Of a stretch of DNA of 64,000 nucleotides, positions 48,065-60,836 are shown piece after piece. Position 1 is the first letter of the stretch; every line of letters starts with the position of its first letter. The notes beneath the pieces are model-generated. The model ran no database searches and had not been told where the DNA came from. It saw only the letters and a program-made list of their open reading frames with translations. A program made the position numbers and the translations under genes. The DNA is from Coptis chinensis (Eukaryota > Streptophyta > Magnoliopsida > Ranunculales > Ranunculaceae), in assembly GCA_015680905.1 (NCBI GenBank), contig CM027379.1:95345001-95409000 (forward strand). Reading direction: 5' to 3'.

Positions 48065-48632
48065 TGTTATATGTTTAGTGGACATGTGTCAGGCATAAAC
48101 AAACTACTGCCTCTAAACATAACAGTTATCCAAGTCGTTAGTAATTGATATGGACAGTTCCTAAACAGAAGGAAACTGAAGAGGGCGATCTTTGATGATC
48201 GATAAGGAAGGAATCGTGATGACATATCTTTAATAGTTACCTTTTAGATATAATCTTACCATATATGATGGGACATTATGATCAACAATGAAATCTACCT
48301 CTCATAAGATATGATCTAGATTCAGACTTCCATAAGGAGGGAATTCCTAATAGGAAGGTAGAGTCCAAAGATGGAAGGGAACTCACAAGCGGTGAGGATA
48401 GCCCTAACCCTAGGACTCTCAAAGCTCTTCCTATATAAACCATAGGGATTCGCTCTTAGGAACTACGCAAGATAAGGTTTGATTCTCCTAAATAAATAAA
48501 GAGATACGTATGCAGCCGCCAGGTGGTTCAACCATAAACTCACAATCATCTCATCACTTCTTTACTCAGTAAAAGCTTTTAGGTCACAAGGCACAGAGCA
48601 AGATCAGGGGATACTAGGAAATTCCCCTACAG
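48065..48632 (+). repeat. Possible LTR of another element
   Basis: Starts TGTTATATGTTTAGTGG and ends TTCCCCTACA (TG...CA ends), with a TATA-like CCTATATAAACC near 48431 and short size typical of an LTR. It abuts the copia gag at 48633. No partner copy is visible in the window, so this is tentative. Confidence 0.3.
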
Positions 48633-49289
48633 GATCCTTGCCCTTCTTATTAGATAGACGGTTATCTTCCTCTATCCTTAGACGGACAATCAGTTCTTCA
48701 AGATTCATATCTTTGCATTTATGCTTAAGATAGTTCTTATAATCCTTCCACGATGGTGGTAATTTGTCAATCATAGCAGCCACTTGGAAATATTCTCCTA
48801 GGGTAATTCGTTTAGCAATGACATCATGGAGGATTACTTGAAGTTCTTGGACTTAGCTTATGACGGTCTTACTATCTGTTATTTTGAAATCAAAAAATCT
48901 GCCAACTATGAATTTCTTCATGCCAACATCTTCACTCTTGTATTTTTTGTCCAACGAATCCCAAAGGTCCTTAGTAGTCTTGAACACACTATACACATTG
49001 TATAATGAGTCAGCCAACCGCTAAGGATATAATTTTTACAGAAGAAATTAGCATGAAACCAAGCATCCTTGGCTAAAACCTTCTCCTTGTCGGTTTCATC
49101 AGGGCTTACATCAGGAGCCTTATCCCACATAAACCTTGCCAAGTTAAGGGTGGTTAGATAGAAGAGCATCTTCTGTTGCCAGCGCTTGAAATTAGTTCCA
49201 TTGAACTTTTCAGGCTTCTCCCGATGAGGAACAGAATGGGTAACAACAGTAGGAACAGTAACAGCAGGAGTAACTGGTGGTGTTGCCAT
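48633..49289 (-). pseudogene. Copia copy B gag, one frame break
   Basis: The ATG at 49289 opens MATPPVTPAVTVPTVV, then HREKPEKFNGTNFKRWQQKM and [17 protein letters not shown]. The frame breaks near 49020. It then continues in another frame to EYFQVAAMIDKLPPSWKDYK and the LSNKKGKDP end at the foreign-segment boundary. This is the cleanest copy of the family's gag. The zinc knuckle is not included. Confidence 0.85.
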
Positions 49290-49399
49290 ATTCTGAAATA
49301 TAACTACACTTTGTTATTCCATTAAACCAAAACATAAAAGAAAACAGAAACAAATTATGTTCGGTAAAGAAGAAGAAGGAAAAGAAATCTGTCTTAAGT

Positions 49400-50093
49400 T
49401 GTTAGGAATATACAACTTAATTGTACTTACTCTTTACTAATTACCAAACTATACAAACCTTTTGTCTTGTACTTCTTAGTTAAAAATTCGAGCCTAGTAT
49501 ATATACACTATGTCCTTAAGACAGATTTTCCCCCTCACGATGCTTGAAGGTTGATGGGAAACTGTCTCCCAAGATAGAACGGATTTCCTTCTATATAGAA
49601 AGCTAGCACTTTAATTCTATAGAATCAGCGAACATAACATGATATTTGACTAAGAACAAAGGGAGAAAAGAAAAATCAGAACTCTGTGTGATCTGGTGTG
49701 TCTTTCTCTCCAAATTCATCCACTATTTATAGGTGAGTGGTGACTCTTCGAAACAACACAGTGACTCTTGGAAAAAAGTAAACAACTCTTTGAAAAGTAA
49801 CATATTTTGAAAGGACACACCATTTTGGCATAAATCACTATTTCGAACCAGTGCCTATTTCAAAAGGTCACACCTTTTCGGCATGATGCACTATTTCGAA
49901 CCAGTGCACATTTTGAAAGGTTACACCTTTTTGGCATAATGCACTGTTTTGAACCAGTGCACCCTTTTGAAAAGGTTTTTCTCACTTTACGTACTATTTC
50001 AAGAGAAACCCATTTCATCTCAAGTGGGATAACTTGGGAGACAAATTACTCATTTATATCTCAATGGATTAGTGCAAATCTATTTTTCTAACA
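49400..50093 (-). repeat. 5' LTR of copia copy B
   Basis: TGTTAGGAATATACAAC to TTTTTCTAACA with the same palindromic repeats (for example at 49846, 49890 and 49945) and a minus-strand TATA box near 49729. The leader CTTAAGACAGATTTC lies just inside it on the coding strand. Confidence 0.93.
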
Positions 50094-50230
50094 ATTCTAA
50101 CACACATAGATGGCCTCCTCGCAGTTAAAAATATGCAAAAACCAGCCATACATGACCTTCATAGCATTAAATCACCACAAAAAGTACCTTCATAACATTA
50201 AATCTGCACAAATATCTTAGATGGGGCTTG

Positions 50231-51044
50231 TAGGAAACTTATTCCAAAAATATACTTATTGTTAAGTAAACAAGAAAATCAAATTGATATAACAAATATA
50301 TCATGAATGAACTTAATTTACCAAAGAAGGATCTATCTTAAGTTGTTAGGAATATACAACTTAATTGTACTTACTCTTTACCAATTACCAAACTATACAA
50401 ACATTTTGTCTTGTACGTGTCTTGTACTTCTTAGTTAAATCCGAACCTAGTGTAAATACATTATGTCCTTAAGACAGATTTTCCCCCTCATGGTGCTTGA
50501 AGGTTTATGGGAAACTGTCTCCCAAGATAGAACAAATTTCCTTATATAGAAAGCTAGCACTTCAATTCTATAGAATCAGCGAACACAACATAGTATTTGA
50601 CTAAGAACAGAGGGAGAAGAGAAAGATCAGAACTCTATGTGATATGGTGTGTTTTTCTCTCCAAATTCATTCACTATTTATAGGTGAGTGATGCCTCTTC
50701 GAAACAACACAGTGACTCTTGGGAAAAAGTAAGCAACTCTTTGAAAAGTCACATGTTTCGAAAGGACACACCATTTTGGCATAAAACACTGTTTCGAACC
50801 AGTGCCTATTTCGAAAGGTCACACCTTTTCGGCATGATATACTGTTTCGAACTAGTGCACATTTCAAAAGGTCGCACATTTTCGGCATAATGCACTATTT
50901 TGAACCAGTGCACCCTTTCGAAAAGGTTTTTCTCACTTTACATACTGTTTTAAGAAAAATCCATTTCATCTCAAGTGTGGTAACTTGGGAGACAAATAAC
51001 TCATTCATATCTCAATGGATTTGTGCAAATCCAATTTTCTAACA
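50231..51044 (-). mobile_element. Copia copy C: one LTR plus a short leader
   Basis: The LTR is 50344-51044 (TGTTAGG to TTTCTAACA). To its left about 28 bases (AAAGAAGGATCTATCTTAAG) match the leader of copies A and B, and about 85 further bases starting TGTAGGAAACTT are unassigned. The flanks GATGGGGCT and GGGCCTGC correspond to one continuous ATGGGGCCTG at 28264, so the insertion site is known. Most of the element is deleted. Confidence 0.75.
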
Positions 51045-51340
51045 GGGCCTGCTTAAATGATGGTCGTAGAGTTGCGTCTAATTCCAGGATTTGGTGTCGG
51101 CTTTGGTTTTATAATTAGAGTGCCTATTCCTGAATATCATTTAATGCCTCAAGGATTCTCTAAATAATGAATGGTTAATTTTACTAAACTAGAGTAGATT
51201 GTAACAGAGGATAAATGAGCAAAAAAGTGATCCTTATATTAGAATCTACCCCACATTCTAATATTCCTCATTTTAGCTGCATTTGGAATGTTACATATGT
51301 TAACAACGGTGGCTACATTATATTCAAGAGAGTTGCACAT
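51045..51340. repeat. Duplicated 3'-flank segment
   Basis: Continuation of the segment shared with 28265-28345 and 28724-28890. It ends in GCTGCATTTGGAATGTTACATA, after which the copies differ. Confidence 0.75.
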
Positions 51341-51384
51341 ATTACACCAAGAAATGGGCCTCAGCCCCCTAGTTTAGATCCGGG

Positions 51385-52360
51385 TTTATGTAAACCCCCT
51401 CTCTTCGGCCCATATCATAAAACCTCCCTATTATCCATGAGTTATAACATAACCTCCATGTTTTTGAGATTGGGAAAGAAATCACGTATGTTTCTCATTT
51501 TCTGATATTTTTATCTTCCTCTTTTACCCTTTGAAGAAAAACCCCATTTGCATTCCTTGCCTTTCTCCTTCAACTTGTTTCGATTTCCTTGGATTCTCCT
51601 TCAATCAAGTTCGATATCGTTAGATTTTGAGAAATTAGGTTTGGCAAAAAAGAAATCTTTTTCAACAATGAATAAACATGGGTTCATAAAGAAGAAACAA
51701 TGAAGAATCACTCTCTTTCTCATTTTGATTGATTGTTGTGAATCTTTGTGTTTGTTTTATTGATTTTTCTTTCTTCTTCTTAATTTGAATAAATTGGGTT
51801 CCTGTGACTGTAAATTTGTTTTTGCATAGAAATTTAAGTATGCAAATTTATTTTTACATATTGATTTTTCTCAGCAGATCCCGTGACTCTATGTAAATAT
51901 GACTATGCAAATTTAACTTTACATATGTAAATTGATTTTTACATACAAATGTCACTATGAAAATTTCAATTTACATATGTAAATTGATTTTTACATACCA
52001 ATGTCACTATGCAAATTTAAATTTACATAAAAATTTTCAAATCTCAGATCTGGTTTTGAGTGGAAGAAAAAAAATAAATCAAATCTTGATATTGCTTCTC
52101 AAATCTGATTTGCTTAGTTAGAGAACAACAAATTTCAGGAGAAATTGATTGAGAGAAAGAAAATAATAATTTCGTATTTGAAAAGAACAAAAGGAGAGAA
52201 AGTGAGAAAGGAAGAAGAAAGATGCGGTAATGGTGTCAGGGGAATTTTCGTCTGTCCCCGCTAATAATTTGGGATTTTGAAAAGGAGGGAGGTTACGTGA
52301 GTTTGTTCGCATACAGGGAGTTTTAATAGACCAGTTTTTTTAGCAGAGAGATTAAACCCA
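51385..52360. mobile_element. Possible Mutator-like relic with degenerate long inverted ends
   Basis: Left GGGTTTATGTAAACCCCCTC ... AAAACCTCCC ... CATAACCTCC resembles the reverse complement of GGAGGGAGGTTACG ... GGGAGTTTT ... GAGATTAAACCC at the right (52284-52360). Match is partial; I could not define a target duplication or exact ends. Confidence 0.35.
51836..52030. repeat. Tandem repeat with TTTACATATGTAAA palindromes
   Basis: Three or so copies of a ~60-base unit containing CTATGCAAATTTAA, TTTACATATGTAAATTGATTTTTACATA and AATGTCA. AT-rich, non-coding. Confidence 0.8.
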
Positions 52361-52884
52361 AAACCTGCATATTATACTAGCTATTTGGCCCGGTTGGACT
52401 TGCAATTTTTTTAAGTTGACTTTGGGCTTGCTATATTTTTTAGTTTATTATTATTATTATTATTTTATGATGAAGTAGAAATGGATATTATATTAAACAT
52501 TAAAAAACATAGATAATATTCCAAATGATATATTGTTAAAAGATATTATTAAAAACCAATTACGTGTGGCTGAGAAGTGGAATGAGTAATGAGTTGTAGG
52601 TGAAATTCATGTATGCGCAATCACAACCTAGGGACAAATAGTATAAAGAAATTGATCAATTTTTTTGTATATCTCTCAAAGAGGAATCCCCATTATCTTC
52701 TAATGACAACAAAATTCAAATGAAAAAATCTCGGGTTTACATGATAAATTACACTCTTCCTTCATAAACTAAAATACGTGTCAAGTGCATAATTGCATTG
52801 ACTGAGGTTACTTCAAATGACACACTATTATGCTATTTCTATCTGAACATGAATGAAATTTGGTAGGATGTTACTGCCCTGTTG
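52361..52884. other. No gene recognised
   Basis: AT-rich spacer with a TTATTATTATTATT run at 52444-52463. Confidence 0.4.
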
Positions 52885-52990
52885 TTTTTGTTGTTTTTTT
52901 TTTTTTTTTAAACCGAGTGTCCGGGCCAACTTACGTGCACCTCGACTAATCCCTGGTTGGAAATTGGAACTGATATTGCCTCGCCAGTGA
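52885..52990 (-). mobile_element. SINE-like fragment (Au-type 3' end)
   Basis: On the minus strand, GGGATTAGTCGAGGTGCACG then TAAGTTGGCCCGGACACTCGG ends in a poly-A run (plus-strand poly-T at 52895-52910). This matches my memory of the 3' half of the widespread Au-type plant SINEs. The tRNA-related 5' half was not identified. Confidence 0.5.
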
Positions 52991-53750
52991 CCTTGAGGGG
53001 ATGTTACTGCCCTGCTGCTCAAGTCTATACAGAAAGATTTTGGAAGAATAACCGTCATTATAATTGTAAGGAGATAGACACATAAAAATTTAATTTAAAT
53101 TTCAAAAGAGTGTGATAGTTGAATAGAGCTCACCTAGAGGTAGGCTCTCAAGAAAAATAAGACGTACTACATTATGTACTGCATGCCTGCCAATACTAGG
53201 ATCTGACTACTTTCAAATACACTACATTATGTACTACATGCCTTCCATTCGAATAGTTCACTACTTTCAAATGCACTACAAATACGAATTTTGTTTAATT
53301 TCTTCTTTCTTCACAAAAGAATATCCCATACAACGGGTCAGTGAAAATACGTAAGAATCACACGGATTATAACGTGTTACTATATATGCTAGGCCAAGGA
53401 GAAGACAGTTTCCTCACTATAGTACAGAGTCATAACACTGCATACATAAAATAATTGAACGTCATCCAAAAAAAATACAAAAATAGTATTGTCCGATGAT
53501 AATAGTGGAAAGGAGTATAAGCATAATCAAATGATTACAGACAACATACATCACCGAGATTCAATTTATCGAAAAGTCTAGTCTTGTACATAATCCGTAT
53601 AAAGTGAATGAGCTCGTATGTGTGTTTAAAGTGATTCAAGATACCTAGGCAAAAAAGGCAAAAAGGACTTTCCATCACATGGGCACAATACCCAAATGTA
53701 GCTGGTATATCAATGAAGATTTTGCCTAATCACCCACTATAAACTTCTAC
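52991..53750. other. No gene recognised
   Basis: AT-rich. A short direct repeat CACTACATTATGTACT(G/A)CATGCC occurs at 53168 and 53221. Confidence 0.4.
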
Positions 53751-53849
53751 TGAGAATTGTACCTTTTTGCCATCTAAGGAACCCTTGAGGTATCTCAATG
53801 CAATGTGTGCTTCCCCAAGATGCAGTGCCCGTGGTGAGTGCAATAATTG
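53751..53849 (-). pseudogene. Copia RT fragment
   Basis: The minus strand reads QLLHSPRALHLGEAHIALRY then LKGSLDG, the conserved copia block between RT and RNase H (usually L-x-HSPR-x-x-H...A-x-RYLKG). It is about 33 codons with no flanking copia sequence recognisable, so an old truncated insertion. Confidence 0.7.
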
Positions 53850-54760
<911 letters not shown>

Positions 54761-54769
54761 TACATTTTT

Positions 54770-55234
54770 TCTTGACTTGCTCCATGATTGATGACTCATC
54801 TAATTTTGTGGGCCCGCAAAATGGGTCTACGTGCTGCGTCCAGTGGCGGGTCGGGATTTCGACATTTTTACAACTTCCCGCCTTTTCGTAGAGCTCGTCA
54901 CACTGATCATCTGAGCATCTCACTCGCCGAAATCGGAATCCTAGTTCAAGAGATATGGGTTTTGGAAGTTTCATGCTTCTGTGAACGTAATCCCATTCTG
55001 ACTTGATTCTATCCTGTTTGAGTCTCTAGGCTTTAGTCCGACTTTGTTGGGCTTCACATGGGCTTGGTAGGAAGACTTCAGATATATACACTATTCCCGT
55101 GCTTTAATATAGGTTTTATCATCATTTTTACATTAACTGTGAAAACCTGCAAAAGTACAAAAATATAATTATTTCATGATTAATATTTGCTATGTCTCTA
55201 CGGGGTTTAATATTACAGTTTTGGGTGCTTATCA
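54770..55234 (-). repeat. Gypsy LTR fragment
   Basis: Read on the minus strand it starts TGATAAGCACCCAAAACTGTAA at 55234, like the TGATAAGAGCCCAAA start of G2. TTAAACCCCGTAGAGAC and a GC-rich U3-like zone follow (CGAAATCCCGACCCGCCACTG). No internal element sequence is attached, so a solo or truncated LTR. The left end is uncertain. Confidence 0.55.
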
Positions 55235-55565
55235 TCACTCGTCTTATTTTTTGAAAAATGAAAAACCATTCATATAAACAAAAGCATATTAACTATCTTA
55301 AACCATAAGCATTCCAACAATCTATAACTAAATCATGTGAGATTGGGAACCAATTTATAGGTATGAACTGAAGATGTAGTATAACTTATGGTAGTAAGCC
55401 CACACTTGCAACTAGCCAACTAATATACATACCAACATCTAAATTGAAATAAAATTTTAAGCTACTATTTGTAAAAGATGTAGTATAACTTATATATATT
55501 AGTACTCATGCTAGATGCAATAACAGTCAAACGAATTAACTACATTCTAAAGTTATTTAACATAC
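55235..55565. other. No gene recognised
   Basis: AT-rich spacer between the LTR fragment and the candidate exons; further exons could be hidden here. Confidence 0.3.
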
Positions 55566-57140
55566 CGGAGGACTAATGGTGGGAAGTGTCCCTGTTACTC
55601 GAGCAAACAAAATCGACAATTATGAAACAAAGGATTTCCTGTTCCAGTATAAATAACAACAACATAAAAAACATGCTTAAACGATGCATTTTCTCCTGTC
55701 AATAAATATCGTTCAGCAGCTCTATGTTTATTTATAGTAGCAACTATGAATTATTAGACCAAATATATGAAGGCTAGCATCCAACAGCCATATGAATCAC
55801 ATAAGGAATCTAGAAAAGGGTATAGCAACCCAAAATTACCATAATGAAACGAAATGCAGGGAAAAAACAAAGAAGAAGGAAGTGGGGAAAATAAAGAAAA
55901 AATTGATACCTCTGTTAGGTTGCACGATGGGGTTCAATGTGTGAGTGATGAAATCTGCAACAGATTCGAACACAAATAGTTTATAAAGAGAATATCTATT
56001 AAAGTGGTATTAATTTTTTTTATGTATAAAGTGATTTATCTTGCATATATGTTAAATTTGGAAGGTCATTCTTATTATTCTTATTGACAACTTCCTTTCA
56101 TTCAGAAAAAGAAGTAGTCAAGCCACTAACGAAAATATTCAAATACAAACAATTAATAATAAGCTAAGTTCAATCAAGGGTTCGCCATTACTTCTTTAAT
56201 ATACCAACTCAAAATAAGTATACGCCATGAATATGAGTCAACTATGTGGACAAAGCATCAAGGGAATTAAATTTAGAACTTAAATCATTTCTTGCTACTG
56301 AGAAAAAGTTGATAAACACAAATCATAAATTTGACTTGCTAATGCGAGATAAAAACTAAATATAAGTATATCCCAAATAATATAAACAGTAATTTAGGTT
56401 CTTAGTACGTACATGAAATCTAGGGTGCAGTCTTTACTGCTTGCAACAAATTGGAGGATCAACATGTAATAGAGAATATAACTTCCAAAATGCTACAACA
56501 AATAATCATATAAGAACTTCAAAAACACTTTCCCATGGCCATCTAGCGTCCAACGTAACTGTCCAAAGTAGGACATTCCATTCTACCATATATATGTCAA
56601 ACCCAAAAACCACAATTAAAAAGATCATTCCCCTAGTTGAACTTACGGGAAAAAATGTTCAAAGAGAATGAAGAAACCTTGATTCGATTTCTTCTCGCGA
56701 AGCTCATTGGCAAAATCGATGACTTTCCTTCCCTTGAAGAGCATGGGTGGTTTGATTGAATTTATTTATTTAAAACATGTGAGGGTTTTTCTAGACTAAA
56801 CCAAGTTGTCACTACTTAAATTCTTAAAATCGCCTAGAGAAAGATTCTGAAAATAAAAGTTTCAGTTGCTTAAGTATTGAATCTTATTAATTTCACATAG
56901 CAAGTTTAGCTTGTAATCCAATGCTTAGTGTTCTCATTTCATCAAACTACACTCATTCTAGATAAATCTCTGCACAAAGATAATTTATTTCTAAATTATA
57001 TAGTAAGCACCGATCTAGAAAACAGCGAAAAAGAGTTTTCAAGAGTTACCTGAGTCATAGTCTCAAAATCCATGCCTTTAATTGCTTTCATAGTTATAAC
57101 TGAATTTCCCCCTTCTCCAACCAAGTCCATTACTTCCCAT
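55566..57140 (-). CDS. Candidate four-exon gene segment, unrecognised protein
   Basis: Four minus-strand exons with AG/GT borders join in a consistent reading phase: 57140-57050 (EVMDLVGEGGNSVITMKAIK then GMDFETMTQ), 56732-56678 (GRKVIDFANELREKKSNQ), 55954-55910 (FITHTLNPIVQPNR) and 55591-55566 (TLPTISPP). Phases at the borders are 0, 1 and 1. Each exon has an acceptor (TTTTTTCAG, TTCAAG, GTTGCAG, GTAACAG) and a GT donor. The agreement of phase across three introns argues for a real gene. I do not recognise the protein, and neither its start nor end is certain. Confidence 0.4.
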
Positions 57141-58326
57141 CTGAAAAAAAGAAAAAAAGAAGACAAAACTTTGTTTCAATATTCTTTAACGTATGCAAGA
57201 AAAACAACAAATAACAGTAGAATTTAAAATGATATGCAATTGAATTCATTGGAGATTCAAAAATATGAAAGCTAATGATTAACGACTAAGCCATTTTTAT
57301 TTATGGAAAAATTGAGGTACTACTATTCAACCACCTTTTTCGATTGGTAGGTTTGTTATTTATGGCCATTCTTCTCCTTCTGAGTACCTCCCTCGGCTTG
57401 TGCAATCGGTAGATTGCGCTTATGGTTTATGCAAAATATACACATATCATTACGGTATAGGACACTGTCAAAATTGATACATATCTCCGCTAATGCCAAA
57501 GGTTTTACAGTAAAATGATGGAAAATACTAACAAAGAAAAAATGGAAACAAAGGCAATAGTCTCTAGATGAACTTGCTAACACACACTAAAATCAGATTT
57601 AAGGGTGTTGCTATGTAGAGATTTCTTTTGTTGTAATATTTATTGTACTTCACCGGGTTTAACTGTAATCACATAACTTATTAACATGAGTATGTTCAAG
57701 TTAAACGACCGTAAACTAACTATTAATATGGATCCAAAAGTAATTACATATATATAATATATGTGGATTTATTTGATTTAGTCTAACAGAATCAGTGACC
57801 TACACTTTCCTTCTTACCCAAATTTATAATAATCTGAATAAATAAATAGAATTTTAGGAGATTCAAGAGTCTAGCAATACCATCATTAATATTACATGTA
57901 AAGACACGACGACATAACTAATAATCACAAATCTAGCATGATCCAAGCAAAAGTAGCATACCAACATTAACATTACATGTAAAGAAACGGGACGGAACTA
58001 ATAATCACAACTCTAGCATGATCCAAACAAAAATAACAAAAAACAACTTTATTCGTTACACTTCTGCTATTGATCTGCAATCTATCATTTTTCTTATTTT
58101 TTCTAATGCCATCACTATAACGACTCAAGCTTCCCACTTTAAGTAATTACTCACCCTAATAAAAAAAAATCTACTGTGGTTTGGAATTTTTCTACATGAT
58201 ACAATGGTAGCTTAACAAAATAATAATAAACTAGATAAGACACCAATAAATAAGCATATATCTCTAAAAGTAGAATCTCGATATTGGAAATTAGACATTG
58301 TGAGCATATGAAAAATTAACATTTAC
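57141..58326. other. Probable intronic or intergenic DNA, no assigned exon
   Basis: AT-rich. A direct repeat of about 60 bases (TAACATTACATGTAAAGA(C/A)ACG ... ATCTAGCATGATCCAA) occurs at 57887-57948 and 57967-58028. Confidence 0.35.
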
Positions 58327-58384
58327 CTAGAGTTGGATTCACTTTAGAGCTATAAGAAATGGAGGGACTCCATGGTACGTTTCA
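58327..58384 (-). pseudogene. Exon-like fragment, disrupted
   Basis: Between an acceptor (TTTGCAG) and a donor (CTAG|GTAAATG) the frame reads ETYHGVPPFLIALK then a TGA; the next frame continues NPTL. This suggests one lost base in a former exon of the same minus-strand gene. Confidence 0.25.
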
Positions 58385-58857
58385 CTGCAAAGTGCAAACA
58401 AACTCATACATTACACAAAGGTGCCAACTTAAAGACTAAAATATATAAAATAAAATATGTTATTTAGTTCTTATCTTGTCTAATTTGAATGGGAACGTAA
58501 CGGAATTTTCATTTACAAATCTCACCTTAAACAAAGAGATGAAGAAGACCAGGGGAATACATTTCAACAGTGGGGATAACGTAAATGAAAGTTTGAGTAT
58601 ACATATAACTGAGATAGGGTTTGTGTTTTATGACATAAGGGTTTTTTTAGCAATTAATATAAACTTGACAAACTTATATTTAAGTATTCTTTGTAACAAA
58701 TTTCAACTTGGAGTATGAAGTATAACATAAACTAGTATCTAGGTATTGACGATACATACAATTCCCAAGTGTAGGAGTCAAGCACACTTCCTCATCAATC
58801 CTAAGGCATCACTAATATATATATATAGAGCTAATGTGATCGATAAACACTCAATAC

Positions 58858-58943
58858 CTCATCTAAATGCTAATATCTTGATAATCGATGTGTCTGCTCA
58901 TGATCCACTTGCCATAGCTTAATACCAGCAATCAACCACGCCA
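58858..58943 (-). CDS. Exon-like fragment with one internal stop
   Basis: Acceptor TTGTTCAG and donor GAG|GTATTG border 86 bases reading AWLIAGIKLWQVDHEQTHRL then SRY-stop-HLDE. Hydrophobic then polar; not recognised. The TAG could be a C-to-T change or a miscall. It may belong to the same gene as the exons at 55566-57140. Confidence 0.25.
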
Positions 58944-60012
58944 CTGAACAAACAAAATTAAACAATCATATATAATATTACTAATTGCATAACCACTATT
59001 ATACAGTGCCACCTTATCTAACACAATCAAAACCTTACAAACGCCATTGTTGAGTGTCATCAACATATTAATTTTAACTCTACCATGAATTGACAACAAA
59101 ACTAAATTATTAAAAGTAATAGGATGAAAATAGAATGTCATTTGAGAAGGTCTCCAAAGAATAAGAATTGTAAACTGGCCAAACCAAAAAGTAAATTGGA
59201 AAATAAAAAAATAAAATGATTGTAGCATCACTATCAATCATCAAATTAGGTTTGCCCAAATCTATGATCAAAACAATACGATACTATATTTATTTATCGT
59301 TGGGGTTTCATTAATTAATTTATGCTCACAAAAAATTAATACCAACCGTCGTTAAGAAAACTAAGGCACCAAATTGGTAAACTACTTGAGTAAGCAAAGC
59401 TGACCAAATTCATCATTATCCAAAGATTGTACTCAAAAACAGAATATGGCAATTGATATATGGCCATAGGTTGTTAATTTTTTTTTTTTCCAGTTTGTAC
59501 TTCCATTGTACTTAAAGACAGAACTACTGCCATATGGAATATAGGGCTATTGCAGGGGTTTATAAGATTTGTATCGAAGCGAGCACTTAAAGTTGAAAGA
59601 AACTACCCCTATTTAAAATAGTTTTTGATATTGAGTGACAACTATTTCCTGGATACAAAAACACTAATGGTTGTTGCAGTTTGATCAGAACACATTAAGC
59701 ACCTGGTGTAACAAAACATAATCCATAAGTAACAATATATAACGATTGATGAACTTTGCATATTCTTGCTCCCTTGCTCTTACTGTGGCAAGAAAACTTA
59801 AACTAAATAGCATCTCTACAATACTAAATGCTCCAACAGCTAGTAACAAAAAAAAAAATGCAAATTAATAATTAAAAATTGAATGATGAAATTTGAGTTA
59901 TCTCTTTGACAACAACGCCTTCACTGATCAATTTTTCCAAATAAAAACAACAATTCAATCAATACGATACCCTATTCAGTCAATACATAATAATATGTTA
60001 ATTATTAATTAC
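58944..60012. other. No gene recognised
   Basis: AT-rich, possibly intronic if the exons on either side belong together. A short coding-like AREQEYAKF phrase lies near 59760-59785 on the minus strand, without clear splice sites. Confidence 0.3.
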
Positions 60013-60092
60013 CTATTATCTTGGTTGAAAGAAGTACATAGAATTCGCATAGAAGATGCCGAAGAAGAAGAAGAAGAAGATTTGTTTGTCAT
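60013..60092 (-). CDS. Candidate first coding exon
   Basis: The ATG at 60092 opens MTNKSSSSSSSASSMRILCT then SFNQDN, ending at an AATAG|GTAATT donor. A serine-rich start of this kind is common in plant proteins with N-terminal targeting or disordered regions. It is the only plausible start found for the minus-strand exons below it, but the link is inferred. Confidence 0.35.
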
Positions 60093-60540
60093 GTTTATTG
60101 TTTGATATGATTTTCTCTGCAAGAAATAGAGAAAGGTAAAATTGAAATAGTTGAGAGATGCTCTTCAGGGCATAACTATAAGTTATGGAGCTCGAGTGAA
60201 AGAGAGATGCTAGATGTTTTGAGAGAAGAATTGAGAGTTTTGAGGTTTTGGGTTTAGGTTTTTTTTTTGTTATTATACTCGTGAACAATTGAAAATAGAA
60301 AAGAGGGCGTGTATTTCATTTTTTCTGCCAAATCATTGTAAAAGCTTAGGTGCCTACCACCTTAGAGAAAAATGGGGCTGGGCTAAGGTGGCTTCTTGGG
60401 AGCATTCTCAACTGCTCAATATTAATGGTTTTTAATAGTTTGATATATATACCTAAACCCTATAAAAGGAAAAGACATGACTACCCTTACATGGCATATA
60501 TCTCACAACATAAACATAAGAAGTTACACTCAAAAAAGTG
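60093..60540. other. Upstream spacer, no gene recognised
   Basis: Would be the promoter of the candidate gene if the exon at 60013-60092 is real. CT-rich 5'-leader-like sequence near 60130-60290 on the minus strand. Confidence 0.3.
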
Positions 60541-60606
60541 TTTCTAGAGTTCTGTTTGCATAGTCCTATTTTGAGAAGTGCAGAATCTTCCAATATATTT
60601 TATTAA

Positions 60607-60836
60607 CAGTTTTTAAGACTTACCCCCTGTCAAGTTTGCTAAAATGACTCCCCCCCTAGTTCTTCACTATTTAGACCTCTCCTCCAAGACTCATAGCAGG
60701 ACCAAGTCAACTGGTGTTGATCGTGATCTTGCTATTTGAGTTACGTGAAATGTCCTAAGTACCCTTTCGGACATAAAATTACCTAAATACTCTCTTGAGT
60801 TCCTAAGACCAAAGGGGGGAGTTAGTGACACATGTC
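60607..60836 (+). repeat. Left terminal inverted repeat of the Mutator-like element
   Basis: Pairs with 61771-62006 through GGTCTAAATAGTGAAGAAC, the CAGCAAGATCACGGTCAAC block and GACACGTGTCACTAACTCC. Mismatches and small indels are scattered, so the insertion is not recent. Confidence 0.85.

Larger units (their letters stand above)
45938..48632. other. Foreign 2.7-kb segment inside copia copy B
   Basis: Replaces the copia pol genes. It contains a hairpin-prone repeat array (46132-46460), a GTCAA-rich tract (46780-46865), non-coding CCACC-rich sequence, a TATTATTATT run (48009-48026) and an LTR-like end part. No coding gene is supported. Parts resemble LTR sequence of other retroelements, so this may be a composite of nested insertions. 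Confidence 0.55.
44771..50093 (-). mobile_element. Ty1/copia element, copy B, chimeric interior
   Basis: LTRs at 44771-45471 and 49400-50093 with a perfect target duplication ATTCT (44766-44770 and 50094-50098). Copia sequence continues from the left LTR to about 45937 and resumes at 48633 with gag. Between them about 2.7 kb is unrelated to copia. Protease, integrase and RT are missing, so the element is non-autonomous. Confidence 0.93.
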
